A stretch of 64,000 nucleotides of DNA. It comes from Planococcus citri. Taxonomy: Eukaryota > Arthropoda > Insecta > Hemiptera > Pseudococcidae. The notes under the pieces are model-generated. The model searched no databases, was not told where the DNA came from, and saw nothing but the letters and a program-made list of their open reading frames with translations. This document shows, piece by piece, positions 41,864 through 53,821 of the stretch. The stretch's first letter is position 1. Each line of letters starts with the position of its first letter. The stretch spans positions 16,864,001 through 16,928,000 of the forward strand of contig NC_088679.1 in assembly GCF_950023065.1 (NCBI RefSeq), read 5' to 3'. The translations under genes were made by a program, and so were the position numbers.

Positions 41864-43972
41864 TCAATTTTTAACACTGAGAAACCAGTTTGAAATCGAG
41901 CGTCGAGTATCATCAGGAAAAATTTGCTCAACTCGACGAATCCAATACTGATCATGTTCGAAATATTTACGTATTTTTACCAGCTCGACTTCTTCATCAC
42001 TGACGCAAACATATTTCAAAAAGTTATCCAGCTGCTTGAGCGAAATTTTAAAATTCTCATTCGATGAAGAGCAAATAGTACGAAAAGTGTCGTCGAAAAA
42101 TGCATCAATCGGAACGATATCCTTGAGATCGATAATTCGGCTTTCATCTTCAGAACACCAGGATATAAATGTATTGAAACATTTTCCTTCAAAACGTGAC
42201 CAATTCTGCTCCGACGAGATCGTTTTTTGGAAATGTTCCAACAACGTTCGCTTAAAAGTTTTCATCTCTTCGGTCGAGAAAACTTGTTCGGTTATTTTAA
42301 CCAGCACGTTGAAATTTTCTTTCTTGTCCCAACAATGAACAGCACGAGCGGAAAAAGAGGAAACTAATTGTTTCTTTAGCCTTGATATGGTTGACGAATA
42401 GTTTCTAAAAACGGCGTTGATAAAATTACTGAATCTAATCCAGTTTTCATAATCCATGATGAATGTTTCCGCATAAAGTTCAAGTTCTTCGGACTCCAAT
42501 AACTTCTTGAAGAATTTGCGACTGTCACGATCATTTCGAGAAAAAAACGCCACTGCATTGATTACTTCATCGAATTCCAGATAATGCAATGTATTTGCGC
42601 AATAATCTATCATACCGCTCGAATCCATGACGATATCCTTCAGCTCCAACTGGTCAGATTCTTTTGGTATACACAAGTTCAGGATGTCGGTGTCTCGCCT
42701 CCGAGCTATGCGATTTGAATCTGAATAGGAAAACGACCAAATGTGGTCTTTCCTGGCATGTTCGTTCATCAATGGTAAAAATTTCTTGAAAAGTCTGTAA
42801 CTACTCGGCGGACACGGATCGCAAAACATGAATGCAGCAAATATTAGGAAACCATGGTTTTCGACAACGTATCTCTTAAGACGACCTGAAGCTGTATCCC
42901 AAACGTTATTCAACATAACCATGTACTTTTCAGAATTCATCATATCACGCTCCATCAATACTTCTTCTAGAAATTTGACAAATTGCTGCTCCGTGATTCG
43001 ATCTTTAATTCGGGTCCAAATTATAAAAACATTTTCTGGCGTACAATATTCGGCGGAATAACCAGTGATGGAAAAATTCGCCATTAATTCGAGAGGAATT
43101 TGATCGACCAGCTGAAGTTGTTGAAAGGAGGTCATCGTCGATAGCATGATTTTTTGAATTTCTCTTGACTCCGCATGCCAAGAAAGCTGAGGCAGGATTC
43201 TAAGAGCAAACGCTAATTGCTCCGCTTCACTCAAACGATTCCAAAAATACTCGAAAGCATACGGTAAACACGATTCGACAGACTTCATGGCCATAGTGAC
43301 ATTGATGGAAGTATCTTCGGGACGAATCATACTTGGCATTTTAAGCCAAATCTTAAGCAGGTCGTGTCTATGATAACAAATCCAAAACGCGATTTTCAAA
43401 TCCGTAATCCCCAGCAAGCAAAAATATTCTGGGAGGGAGTTCATAGGAAATCTTTCCAATTTGGTAGCCATACCAAACGAACCCATTATAACGAACTTCT
43501 GCTCCGCGTTTAATTTTCCTTCGGTCAACACCTTCGAAGCGCTTTTTTTGTAATCAATTTTACCATTTGGCCGCCAAACGATGTGGTTCAGATCGAAATT
43601 ACTGGGGCAATATCTGGACATTCCGTCCGTGAAGATCTTACTTTTGAAATGACATATCCACTGTCTTGTTTCGGTACAAGTTTTCTTCACGGATTTTTTC
43701 AACATTTTTTCGATACAACGAGGTGCTTTCAATAGTTCTGCCAATTTTTTTGTTTCACTTTCGTAGTCTGCATCCAGATTAAAAACCGTTCGATAAAAGT
43801 CGTTCGTTTCTTCTTTTATTTCTTCAGATTTCGCACGAGTAATGTAATGGTGCCATAATTGCAGAGCCACCTTATGACTGGCTATCTCTTGTAATGTTGA
43901 CACAGATTCGTGAAAAACGAACAGTTTTTCTGATGAATTATCCATGTCCAAATCTCCGTAGGCGACTTCCAT
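41864..43972 (-). CDS. Array copy G: full-length member of the ~700-residue family
   Basis: A single-exon frame of 702 residues, start MEVAYGDLDMDN. Landmarks as in E and F: SSEKLFVFHESVSTLQEI, IVWRPNGKIDYKKS, LPYAFEYFWNRLSEAEQ, a PLELM variant of IPIELM, ITEQQFVKFLEEVL, NVWDTASGRLKRY and EGKCFNTFISWCSED, ending NWFLSVKN. The central part is closest to copy H (both have MNSEKYMVMLNN and an EYCTPENVFIIW-like segment), which points to recent common origin or gene conversion. No known domain; soluble and helical in appearance. Confidence 0.88.
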   Translation of the reverse strand: MEVAYGDLDMDNSSEKLFVFHESVSTLQEIASHKVALQLWHHYITRAKSEEIKEETNDFYRTVFNLDADYESETKKLAELLKAPRCIEKMLKKSVKKTCTETRQWICHFKSKIFTDGMSRYCPSNFDLNHIVWRPNGKIDYKKSASKVLTEGKLNAEQKFVIMGSFGMATKLERFPMNSLPEYFCLLGITDLKIAFWICYHRHDLLKIWLKMPSMIRPEDTSINVTMAMKSVESCLPYAFEYFWNRLSEAEQLAFALRILPQLSWHAESREIQKIMLSTMTSFQQLQLVDQIPLELMANFSITGYSAEYCTPENVFIIWTRIKDRITEQQFVKFLEEVLMERDMMNSEKYMVMLNNVWDTASGRLKRYVVENHGFLIFAAFMFCDPCPPSSYRLFKKFLPLMNEHARKDHIWSFSYSDSNRIARRRDTDILNLCIPKESDQLELKDIVMDSSGMIDYCANTLHYLEFDEVINAVAFFSRNDRDSRKFFKKLLESEELELYAETFIMDYENWIRFSNFINAVFRNYSSTISRLKKQLVSSFSARAVHCWDKKENFNVLVKITEQVFSTEEMKTFKRTLLEHFQKTISSEQNWSRFEGKCFNTFISWCSEDESRIIDLKDIVPIDAFFDDTFRTICSSSNENFKISLKQLDNFLKYVCVSDEEVELVKIRKYFEHDQYWIRRVEQIFPDDTRRSISNWFLSVKN

Positions 43973-44070
43973 TGCTCTGAAGATTCAGCTTAGATTCAAT
44001 TTACGAGATGAAATGCGGTGGAGTATCTGAAACCAGAATTTCCACAAAAAATCTACTTAGTTATTATTTC
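43973..44070 (-). promoter_or_regulatory. Upstream conserved block of copy G
   Basis: AATAATAACTAAG, then TTCTGGTTTCAG, then a 54-nt leader to the ATG. Confidence 0.5.
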
Positions 44071-44089
44071 CCAAGCTATAGCTGTATTG

Positions 44090-45630
44090 TGGTTAGATGT
44101 GATCTAACTTTCACGAAAATCAAGTTTCAAAAAATAAATGATAAACACGAACATCGTCACTACCTACTCATTCATCATCCGGATTATCTCCAGAACTAAG
44201 AAAAACCCAGACTTGCTCAGTCTACATAAATGTATATAACGATTTTCACAGACGGGGAATTTGGAGTCAGACCACACACGAAATCGGTTTTTTATGCGCA
44301 TTGGGTCTTACTTATATATGTACTTATACGTCTCCTGTTTTTACCTTCGGATTTATAAGATCATCTCTGATCTCGGTCGGAGGAATTTCTACGAAATTTG
44401 CTCAAATTTGGTATTTAGAGCGAGTATGAGATGATATGATCAGAAAAAGCGAACATAAAAATCAATCTATTGAAAAGCTAAGAACTGTGATTTGTAACCA
44501 CGTTCATGAATCAATTTTTGCTCTTTCTTCTATCAGCATTATTCATCACGCAATATTACTAGTTACGCCATTGATTTCAATAAAATTTTAATGAAATAAA
44601 TTCGAGAGTAAGTAAATTTGAATGATATGCTTCAAGTAATTGTCTGTCGCCATGTTCACCAACAATTTTCGGTTATTATCGTGCTCATTTTATTTTTATA
44701 GTCGAATTCTCAAGTCTATGGATCCGGACGATACAGAAACGTAAATAAATGAAAAAACTCACTCTCAAACTCAAAAATCCAATCTCCCGATCAAAATCCA
44801 TCAGATGATCATTTCACTTAAAATGTCAAATTTCGGTTTTCAACTTAAACTTTTACAATTTGACATTGAAAATCAGGAAAAGTGGGGGGAAATACATAGG
44901 TAACTGATATCTGGAAATTTATAAGCGATGTGATCGTATAATCAATAATGGGTTTAGACGGGGGTTGACTGGCTAAAAAATACTTAGGGTACAAAGTGTG
45001 TACTAAAATAATTACCTATATCAAATTTTCGAATTTAAGAACCAGTTGTATGTTCTATGCCAATTTTCAACTTGACTAGTTCGAAGGTAGAAGAAAACAA
45101 AATTTTATTAGTTACCTATTACATAACATTTCCATGGTTTTGGGATGTATTCAAATTGCTATGGAGAAATTTTCAAATCATAGGTAGAGGTACATAGATT
45201 ATTTCAGGTATAACTTTCTTATTAGACTTTTTTCAAATCCAAACTCACATTTGTGAGAAAATTTTTGACAATATTATATTTTTCAATTTTTACACTCACC
45301 CGATACAACGACAGCAGTATGTGATATCGATCTTTTCAGCAGGTTTATATCTCAACACGTCTTCTACTTGAAATATTACAACATCTTCTTCACAATTAGT
45401 TAAGAACACGAATTTGTCAACACATTAAAAACTAACTATAACATGATTTTTACACGATCAGGAAAGTATTTCGCGAACTCAAAGCTTCATAGCTCCAAAT
45501 TACATAGGTAAAAAAACTAAGAAAGAAGACATTTCGAAACATTTCTACAGCAACACAATAACGCAAAAGGTTATCAGTTCTTCAAATCTGGGTAATTCGT
45601 CAACTGATAACGACATTTAATTCGCCTGCG
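44090..45630. repeat. Duplicated distal 5' spacer of copy G
   Basis: Contains the distal 5' block (44090-44300), the GATTTATAAGATCATCT block (44350-44600), the ATGGATCCGGACGATACAG block (about 44717) and the ACTCACATTTGTGAGAAAA to TTTGTCAACAC block (45236-45425). It is the fullest version of the spacer and parallels that of copy B. Confidence 0.65.
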
Positions 45631-45637
45631 CCGAATA

Positions 45638-46205
45638 GGGTAAAGTCGCCAGTAGTTGAACAGATTTTTGATACTTTTTGATAAAAAACAATCTACAGCT
45701 CAAGTTGATATTTTTTTGAAAACTTTGGTAAGTACATCTAAAAGAACACAGTTTTCCTTACATTTTGATTTGTGTTTCACATTTGTAAGTGCATTTTTGA
45801 GATTTTTACGATCATTTCAAAAAGTGTCCAGAAAACCCCAGTAATTGACACCCGGTTTATCGAGCATGAAAATGTGATTATGAATCAATCAAAAGTAGTT
45901 AGAAAGAAAGTGTATCTCATTAGCTTTCAAATGGTATAATAACCATCTCAAAATGTTCAAAATTGTTTGATGGAAAAATAATTGTAAAAAACTTTGCAAA
46001 ATTTTCATGGTGAAAATAAAAGTTGATAAAATGCAAAAAGTATGACTGATAATCATCACCTAACTCACGGCCAATAATAAGCGAGGTATGAATTAACTTT
46101 TAGTGCAATCAGTGTTTTCAATAATCACACTGGGACACCAAAATGGCGATTTTTGTGACGTAGGTGTCAACTACTGGATCATGTCAACTACTGGTGACTT
46201 TACCC
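45638..46205. mobile_element. 568-bp TA-flanked MITE
   Basis: Ends GGGTAAAGTCGCCAGTAGTT and the inverse with one mismatch, flanked by TA (45636-45637 and 46206-46207). Copy F's spacer has the uninterrupted site (GCCGAATGCTAGCAA at about 40478). No transposase. Tc1/mariner-like by its TA target. Confidence 0.75.
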
Positions 46206-46440
46206 TACACCATTGTTAGCAATTTTCACCATGTACGAGTTATCGTTTTGCTCGGGATAATTAGAATTAGCTTTTCTGTTCTAGAATTAAAATGTTTGAA
46301 AGCATTAATAATTGTTGAAATTTTAAAAATTTCAAATGCGGCAAAATTAAATTTTTGCACCTAAAATGATGTCGTTCTATTTTTTGAATAATAAATTTTA
46401 TACGTAACTATCTGAAGCTAGTTCCCTATTTGAAGTACTA

Positions 46441-46696
46441 TTCGGGCCGGGCAGCGCTAGTATCGCTGGACGAAAACGTGATGATTTGAAATTTGGTGCA
46501 ATGGTGAATTACTGAATAAATGCTGAAATATCGAAATGAAGTGATGATTTTGATTTTTAAAGTTGTTTTCACGATCAAGAAACTGAAAAATCACAAGTAC
46601 AACGGAAAATTGTGCTTATTTCCGATCATCAGTTTTCAACTTTATCACGTTTTCGTCCAAGGACAACTAGCGATCCAAGCGGATGCCCGGCCCGAA
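46441..46696. mobile_element. 256-bp MITE with GC-rich ends
   Basis: Ends TTCGGGCCGGGC and its inverse, with subterminal inverted parts GGACGAAAACGTGAT and ATCACGTTTTCGTCC. The flank is ambiguous (CTA or TA on the left, TTA on the right). No coding capacity. Confidence 0.65.
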
Positions 46697-47406
46697 TTAT
46701 GAAAAATTTCAAACAAAAAAAAGAAGGCAAAACTGCTAAAAATGTGACCAAAAATAGATAATTTTGAAGTAATGGAGGGGAGAGGATGAAACAGGAGTAC
46801 AAAGGATGATGTAAGTGTTCCTTTATTTACATTACAGGTTTAACTTGACTTGAAGGTTAATAGCGAAAACCGCGCGAAAATAACTGCATTACAGCCAAAG
46901 TTGTGTGATCTCAATTATCTGAGTAAGAAGATGAGGCGTGAGTGGGAGGTGAGGGTGAGTGGAAAAAATATTTATCAAATTCTAAGCATTAATTGTAACC
47001 TAACAAAAAAAATTTCACTCAAATAAGTGCATTGCATCAGGAAATATACGCATTTTCATTTTTGAGGGGGGTGGACCCTTTTTAGGGGTGGGGGAGGAAG
47101 GGGGTATTGATTATTTTTAAACTATAACAATACGACAGTATAGATTTCACCCAAAAATTACGAAAATACACACCACAAGACGGGCTTTCACACCCCCTCT
47201 AGGGGGGTGGTACCTCAGCCCATGGTCGGAGGGGTGGGAACATTTTATTTTTTCAATCAGTGGTATATGCCCTTTTCAAAAATATAATGTTCCCATAGTC
47301 CCCGAAAAGTATTTACAGTCGACTTTCGGGAGCCCCCCTTTTTTTTGAACACTTTTCGGCCCATAGAATATAGACTAGATTGGTCGGTTTCATTATCAAC
47401 AAACAA
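46697..47406. other. Spacer without recognised features
   Basis: Non-coding; includes a G-rich stretch (about 47064-47105) and a C-rich one near 47190. I see no element ends or gene. Confidence 0.45.
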
Positions 47407-47771
47407 ATTTGGCCAATACCACCTATAGTAAAAGGCCTGAGCGCTGTTTTGTGACGTCATCACTAACGGGGTATACTTATGTATCTAACATGTAACATAT
47501 CTTAATACACTGTAGAAATGAAAGAAAAATGCACTCGAACGAATTAAATCCGGTGAAAATTTTATTTTTCACATTTTATTCACATGAATAATGAATTTAT
47601 GATCACGTAGGAATGATTTAAATGAAAAAAAATGAAAAAATTAGGTTATAAACAACACTGTTTTTCAGAATTTAAGATGAAACTTATACATAAACTTGAC
47701 AAAATTATACCTTCTGGCGGATATTACAACACTCACTGGTGAAATAGAATGAAATAATCGTCGAAGATTCG

Positions 47772-48379
47772 CAGGGGTGCTAACCGTAACTGCAAAAAAC
47801 CGAAAACCGTAACCGAAACCCAAACAAGAACCTAATTTTAGCCATTTTCAAACCCTAACTGAAAAAAAAACCGAAATTTCATAGGTTTTTTAAAAACCCT
47901 AAAAAACCATAACAATAATAATGAAGCAGAGTGAGTGAAACCGAAACCTAAACCGATATAATTTATTTCGGTTTTTTTCGGTTTTCGGTTTGGGTTTTTT
48001 CAGTTTTTTCAATTTTTTTGGGGGGATTTTTTCACATTTTCGACTTTTGAGACTCGAAATCCGGGGAAATTGATAAATTTAATGAACCTATCAAATTGGG
48101 TCCTTGGCTGTTGTTGTTGACTTGTTGCTTTTTGGGTTGTTAAATCGCTTTGTGTTTTGAGATTGAGAAATTTTGAAGAAATTTTTAAAAAATACGTAAA
48201 CCAAAAAAAACCGAAAACCGAAACCAAAACCGAAATTTTTGTAAATAAAACCGAAACCCAAACCGAAACTGAAATTTTGAATTTTAAAACCAAAACCGAA
48301 ACAAAAACCGAAAAATGTCAACGAAAAAATTGGAGTGAAACCGTAACCTTAATAAAAATAATTAAGGTTAGCACCCCTG
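47772..48379. mobile_element. hAT-like MITE with CCGAAACC interior
   Basis: Ends CAGGGGTGCTAACC and GGTTAGCACCCCTG, flanked by the 8-bp repeat AAGATTCG (47764-47771 and 48380-48387). The 608-bp interior consists largely of AACCGAAACC and GGTTTCGGTT words in both orientations. No transposase. Confidence 0.85.
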
Positions 48380-48774
48380 AAGATTCGTTAATTTGTCAAA
48401 ATCACACAAAAATTAAATGATATCAACTCTATTCCGATTTCCGAAGTATGTATTCCATTTCAACTACAGGTAAAAAACCACACATGACAGGGATAACCAG
48501 TGTTCAGTTTCTTCATCAGCAATGTGATTGATAACCAACTTGAGTGATAAATTAATGACTAAACTAAAACACTTTCAGCTAATTGGTTTCAGTTTTGAGA
48601 TGTTGATGGTTTCTTCATCTTGATTAGATTATCCATTGTACTTTGTAGTTGGATTGGATGGTTGTACTCAATATGCAGATTTAAAAGTAAAACGCATTGT
48701 AGATTTTATGGTTCACATCTATTCATTTCACTGTGACATTTGACATTATTATTCCAGTAAAGAGTAAAACACAA

Positions 48775-48796
48775 GCACATACACACACACACACAT
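48775..48796. repeat. (AC)n microsatellite
   Basis: About 20 bp of CA dinucleotides, within the 47414 element. Confidence 0.8.
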
Positions 48797-49135
48797 CAGT
48801 TTTCATTTTTCAATTCACTTGATAGTTGATATCTACATATTGTTCAAATCACACAACACAAACAGATTGCGAATTATACAAAAAGAAAGTGAACCAACAC
48901 CACCAATGATTGAAAACAACAATATTTCATCACTATACCACATTTTAGAACGAATACTAATTAAAATTTCATCATTTTAATAATATTTTCAACGAAAGTT
49001 TAACTCAATTTCACGAATTCGCCATTTAAACATATGTTAAAATTCAAATTGTAAACACAATGGAGTCCCCTTAAGGTGTGATGTCAGAAGGTGATAACGA
49101 TTCAGCGCTCAGGCCTTTTACTATAGGTGGTATTG

Positions 49136-49316
49136 ATTTGGCCCTCGATTAGCATTACGTTAAATGGGGAATTTGAAATCTATAAAGAAATGAGGAAAAC
49201 GCTTGTTAAATTCGGATTCTGCGTTGAAAAATACCCTAATATCATACAACCTTTCTCATAATTTCTTTATGGATATTAAATTCCCCATTTAAGGTAATGT
49301 TAATCGAGGGCCAAAA
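49136..49316. mobile_element. ~180-bp MITE whose left end was hit by the 47414 element
   Basis: Inverted repeats TTTGGCCCTCGATTAGCATT and, at the right, the inverse with one mismatch; the repeat extends to about 50 bp through AATGGGGAATTT. The original left flank now lies before 47407. Its own target duplication is not clear. Confidence 0.65.
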
Positions 49317-49539
49317 ACGTTGTCAAAAGCGCTTTCGAACAATTGTCGCTACACCATTAGCCAATCACGTTGCAGCTGTCCGTCAAGTGACGTCATTGTG
49401 ACGTTTCATTGAAATCGTCTATAGCCAAGTTTGTGTGTACCACAGGGTGTTCGGGAATTTTTTTGCCAAAATTCTACTCTATAGATAGTACTATTAGTAC
49501 TCGAGGAGGAGGAGATAAACAAAAAACGTTATTATGACT

Positions 49540-52066
49540 CACAGTGGGACCTGAGCAGAATTTAGGAGGGAAAAAGTCAAATTGACGGATGCACCTGAAA
49601 CCACTGTTTTCTACTTGAAAATACTTTAAAGTAACTATAGACACTGGAACTAGTGTCTATAAGAGTAACACATACAATCATTAAAAACTCGCCCTACCCA
49701 CTTTTCCTGGAATTACAGATAGAGGAACTTCAATGTTCTAGGAATGTGAAAAATGGTGAAGGTAATGTTGATAAGATTAAGTGCGCCGTGTTGTACATTT
49801 CAAGTTTGCGTGAGTTAAATAGTAGGTAGGAAAATTCTGAAACATGGAAATGAAAGCTGAAGGGATGTAGATTCTATTAATGTACTTAATTTTGAATTTA
49901 CAATTATTTATAATGTAATTATAAGCTGTTGAAGTTGGAAAAAAAATTTGTAATTTTGAAATTTTCAAAAAAATGGTAAACTTGGCTTTCAAAAATTGGG
50001 GTGTAAGTTAAAAAAATTTCAAATGCAAGAAAATGTGACACCAAGTGTAGACTTTGAAAGAATCGAAAATTTTTTGCAACTGAGCTTTAGTTGGTTTGCA
50101 ATTTTTGGTTTTAGCAGCCAAAAACGTTGAAATTTTGCAAAAAAAACTGTTATATTTTTAGTCATTTTTTTTCTGTCTAAAAATGTTTTCAGAAAAATGG
50201 TTTCGGGCTCAAAAGACAAGAAATTTTATGCTGTTTCCAAATCACCTCTCGTATACTTGATTTTTCCCATAATAAGTGTCCAAAAATCGTTTTTTTTTTC
50301 TAGAGATTACATCAAAATTAGTGATTTTCCAAGTACCTGAATTTTCTAATTTCAAATTTTTTAGGGTGAATTGACTGAATTCCGGCTGGGGTGTAATGAT
50401 TTTGGTTTTGAAAGATGCTAAATTTGATACCTTCTCATAATTTGTTTCAACCAATGAGATAAGTTTGCAACTTCTCCCCCTATGGTGGAATCAGAATGAA
50501 ATGGAGGGGGCAGGAAACCTTTTTCTATGGTAATCAAGCTCTTGAGGGGTAAAAATTGTTTTTTTTTTTGGTGCTGAATGCAAATTTCATGTCCGATTTG
50601 AAACATCGTACTTCTAACGTAGTGAACCGCCACCCCCCCCCCTTTATATGATACAAAATCGAAAAAAAAATTAAATACCAAGTGACATATCGTTTGTTAT
50701 GTTTTTGGGGACGCTGAATCCGAATATCGACTTCGTTTTTCGATCTGGCCTTCTCTACCCTTTCCACCCCCTCCCCCACCCTTTATGATCCAAAATTGAA
50801 AAAAATAATACCATGTGGCATATCGTTTGTTATGTTTTTGGGGATGCTGAGTCCGAATATGCGCTTAGTTTTTCGATCTGGCCTTCTCTACCTTTTCCAC
50901 CCCCTTCCCCCACCTTTTATGATCCAAAATTGAAAAAAAAATAATACCATGTGACGTATCGTTCGTTATGTTTTTGGGGACGATGAATCCGAATATGGGC
51001 TTAGTTTTTCGATCTGGGCTTCTCTATCCGTTCCACCTCCTCCCTTGCCCCTTCTTCAGCCAAAATTCAAAAAAAAAAAATTATAAAACCATTGGACATC
51101 CGATTACTATGGACAAAACCTAATAATGGATTCGGATTCAACGCCTCAAAAAACCTATAATATGAGGATACCCATATTGGTTTATAAACCCATTTTATGA
51201 TTTTACCCCTTTCCTCCCTCTTTTTCCTACCCTCAGATGACCATAGACAAAAAACTAATATTGGATTCGGATTCAGCGCCTCAAAAAACATATATCCCGG
51301 TTGGCAAAACGGCATTTTTTAGACAGTGCATCTGAATAGGGATATGACCACATATCAGTCAGAATGTATTTTCTGACTGCCAAAACGGCAATATCTGACT
51401 GTGGTTCTGAGTGTGGATCTGACTAGTCAGATCCACACTCAGATCTCCACTCAGTCTTCTGACGAGTCACCGCCATCTTGGAATTCCAAAAAAATACTTG
51501 TTTCTGATTGGTTGATTGTAGTCAGACTGCGAATCTGACTGTCAAAACGGCAATTTTTGACTGCAGAAATGATTAGTCAGATATCACCAGAAATGTGCCA
51601 ATCGGGATGAGAATACCCATATTGGTTTTTAAGCCTATTTTCATGATTTTAACCCCTCCCTCCCCCTCTCCCCCACACCCTGATGACCATAGATAAAAAC
51701 TACCATCGAATTCGGATTCAGCGCCTCAAAGAACATACATGAGAATACGCATATTGGTTTTTAAGCCTATTTTCATGATTTCACCCTCTCCCTCCCCCTC
51801 TCCCCCACCCCCTGATGACCATAGATAAAAACTATCATCGAATTCGGATTCAGCGCCTCAAAAAACATACATGAGGATACCCATATTCGTTTTTAAGCCT
51901 ATTTTTATGATTTTACCCCCTCCCCTCACCCCCCCAATGCCCATAGTCAAAAACTGATATCATATTCAGATTCAGCGCTAAAAAATACTTCTAGTCAGAC
52001 ATATTCCAAAATTACTACATTCAAAGGGACTTTTTTCCTCCTAAATTCTGCTCAGGTCCCACTGTG
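49540..52066. mobile_element. 2.5-kb foldback element with tandem-repeat arms
   Basis: Ends CACAGTGGGACCTGAGCAGA and its inverse (about 40 bp), flanked by the 6-bp repeat ATGACT (49534-49539 and 52067-52072). Interior: three to four ~135-bp units with GTTATGTTTTTGGGGA (about 50640-51060), then about five ~130-bp units with ATTCGGATTCAGCGCCTCAA (about 51080-51980). The second unit type is partly the inverse of the first. It contains a nested MITE at 51296. No transposase. Confidence 0.75.
51296..51606. mobile_element. 311-bp MITE nested in the 49540 element
   Basis: Ends CCCGGTTGGCA and TGCCAATCGGG, with AT on both sides. The interior repeats TCTGACT and AGTCAGA in both orientations. It interrupts one of the ~130-bp tandem units, so it is younger than they are. 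Confidence 0.65.
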
Positions 52067-52539
52067 ATGACTGGTTGCTTAGCCTATCTTATAGAGACTC
52101 CAGTGTCTATAGCTTATCTTGTGAATTGAAAGAGCCACGTGCTTCACAAAACTCAAATTAGAAGTTTACACTTTTGGGAAAAACATCATTCAAATGATGC
52201 CTATAACTGTGTTTGCAACTACAATTTTGAGGATGGACAATTTGTCATCATTTTATTGTTCGTTCTTTGAACACTATGGGTCATTAAATTCAATTTCAAA
52301 GATGCAAACATTTTCTCACTACATATACGTAAGGTAAGTACATATCCGTAAATTGAAAAAGTAACATCATTTTTGGGCAAAAATTTATCAATTTTAAAAA
52401 ATTTGCCAACAAAATTATTGGATTATTCAAGTGACTTCAGTAAGCAACCAGGCATACCTAATAACGATTTTTAATCATCTACTCAAGTACCTACTTTTTC
52501 CAGTTGAATTTTAACCGACGATGTCTGGAACACCCTTTT

Positions 52540-53584
52540 AGAAACCAAAAAAATCAAACTCCTCACATAAAAAAAGCAAAGCTCTTTCAGCTAAATATCT
52601 AAAAACGAATTTTTGAAAACTTTTGCCCTCAGTTCGTTACCGCCTGTTGTTTTTTTTTCAAACTTGGAATTTCTAAAAAATCATCATTCAAATTCTAAAA
52701 TTTTGAAACCGAAAAATCTAACTCCAAACGCTTCACATAAAAAACATTACATTACACCATGATCATTGATGCACACATTAGTCTGTTATCCCTGCCAACC
52801 GTTTGATTTTTCTCTAAAACTTTTCAAATCCGATCAAATTTTTTCTATGAGCCGTATCAAAAAAATAAATAGGTAGGTATAGGTACCCTATCGTGTTCTT
52901 AAAACTTCAGGCAACAAAATGAGCGCTCACTTAGTTCAATAATATGTTAATTAGACCCTCCTCCAGAGCACAGAAAGGGAAGATATTACCTCTTTTCATA
53001 AGGTATTACATGACCAAGCGAGAGACGTTCTATCGTGAAAACGGAGTTGTGATAATTTTGGAAAAATTGTCATAGACATTCTAGATTTTCGACTTTATGC
53101 GGATTGCATATAGCAGCAAGCGGATTTGTCAGCCAAGTGAAATAAGAACAGATCTGAAATTAAACAGAATTTAATAGTTTTTTAAAAATTTATGTACCTA
53201 AGGATCTTATGCAGAAATTGACAATTTTTGAACAATTTTTACCAAATTTTCTTCCAAGTATTTTTTTTGATTTATGAATGAGATTAAGTGATCAGAAATT
53301 GGAGGAACCGGCAAAACTGTTTGCAGGATGGGGAAGATTAAGATTTCGCTGATACTTGAAAAAAGGGTTATTTGAAACAATTCTGATGCATAAATTGGAT
53401 TTTTTGCAGCATTTTTTTGATTTTTGCCAAAAGTTTCCTTCAATTATTCCATATACGTAGATAGGTATATTTGAACTGAATGTTCTAGTGAATTTAGTGA
53501 CATCTTCAACACTTAATACAACAGGAATTTCAAGTGAAGTTTGCAGCTCGTACAACAAAACATTATTGATTATTATTTATTAAA
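52540..53584. repeat. 3' spacer blocks of copy H
   Basis: Shared with the spacers of E and G: CAGCTAAATATCT-type text, TGAGCGCTCACTTAGTTCAA (also at 41000), CCTCCAGAGCACAGAAA, then the GCAGAAATTGACAATTTTTG block. No gene. Confidence 0.55.
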
Positions 53585-53590
53585 TTTATT
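53585..53590 (-). terminator. Poly(A) signal of copy H
   Basis: AATAAA on the minus strand, 232 nt past the stop. Confidence 0.6.
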
Positions 53591-53821
53591 TGAAAAAAAA
53601 AACATGTAGAAGAACAGTGAGTAACTTACGGGGAAAAAAATCAATAAAATAAATGCGTTAGAATAATAAAGAAAAATGCAAGAAAATCAATATAGGTAAG
53701 TAATTAAGTATATATATCTACGAAAAATATACAAAAAATTAATTCGAAGTAGATAACACCGACTATAATATCTTCTTTGCTGCTTCCAACTCGCCGAACA
53801 AAAATTTGAATACTGCATTTC

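Larger units (their letters stand above)
47414..49135. mobile_element. 1.7-kb non-autonomous element inserted in a MITE end
   Basis: Ends CAATACCACCTATAGTAAAA and onward to GAGCGCT (32 bp perfect), flanked by the 7-bp direct repeat ATTTGGC (47407-47413 and 49136-49142). It contains the nested hAT-like element 47772-48379. There is no transposase frame. The duplicated target is the first bases of the MITE at 49136. Confidence 0.65.
49443..52535. mobile_element. CAGGGTGTTC-type MITE pair of arms, split by the 49540 element
   Basis: Left arm CAGGGTGTTCGGGAATTTTT (49443-49539); inverted right arm ending GGAACACCC (52441-52535). Both arms carry the AACGTTATTA/TAATAACG and GGTTGC words. The last bases of the right end are eroded. 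Related arms are at 14128 and 40490. Confidence 0.55.

Noticed and set aside
46697..47406. G-rich stretches as a possible gene or regulatory island
   Set aside because: Only short purine runs; nothing recurrent or coding is seen.
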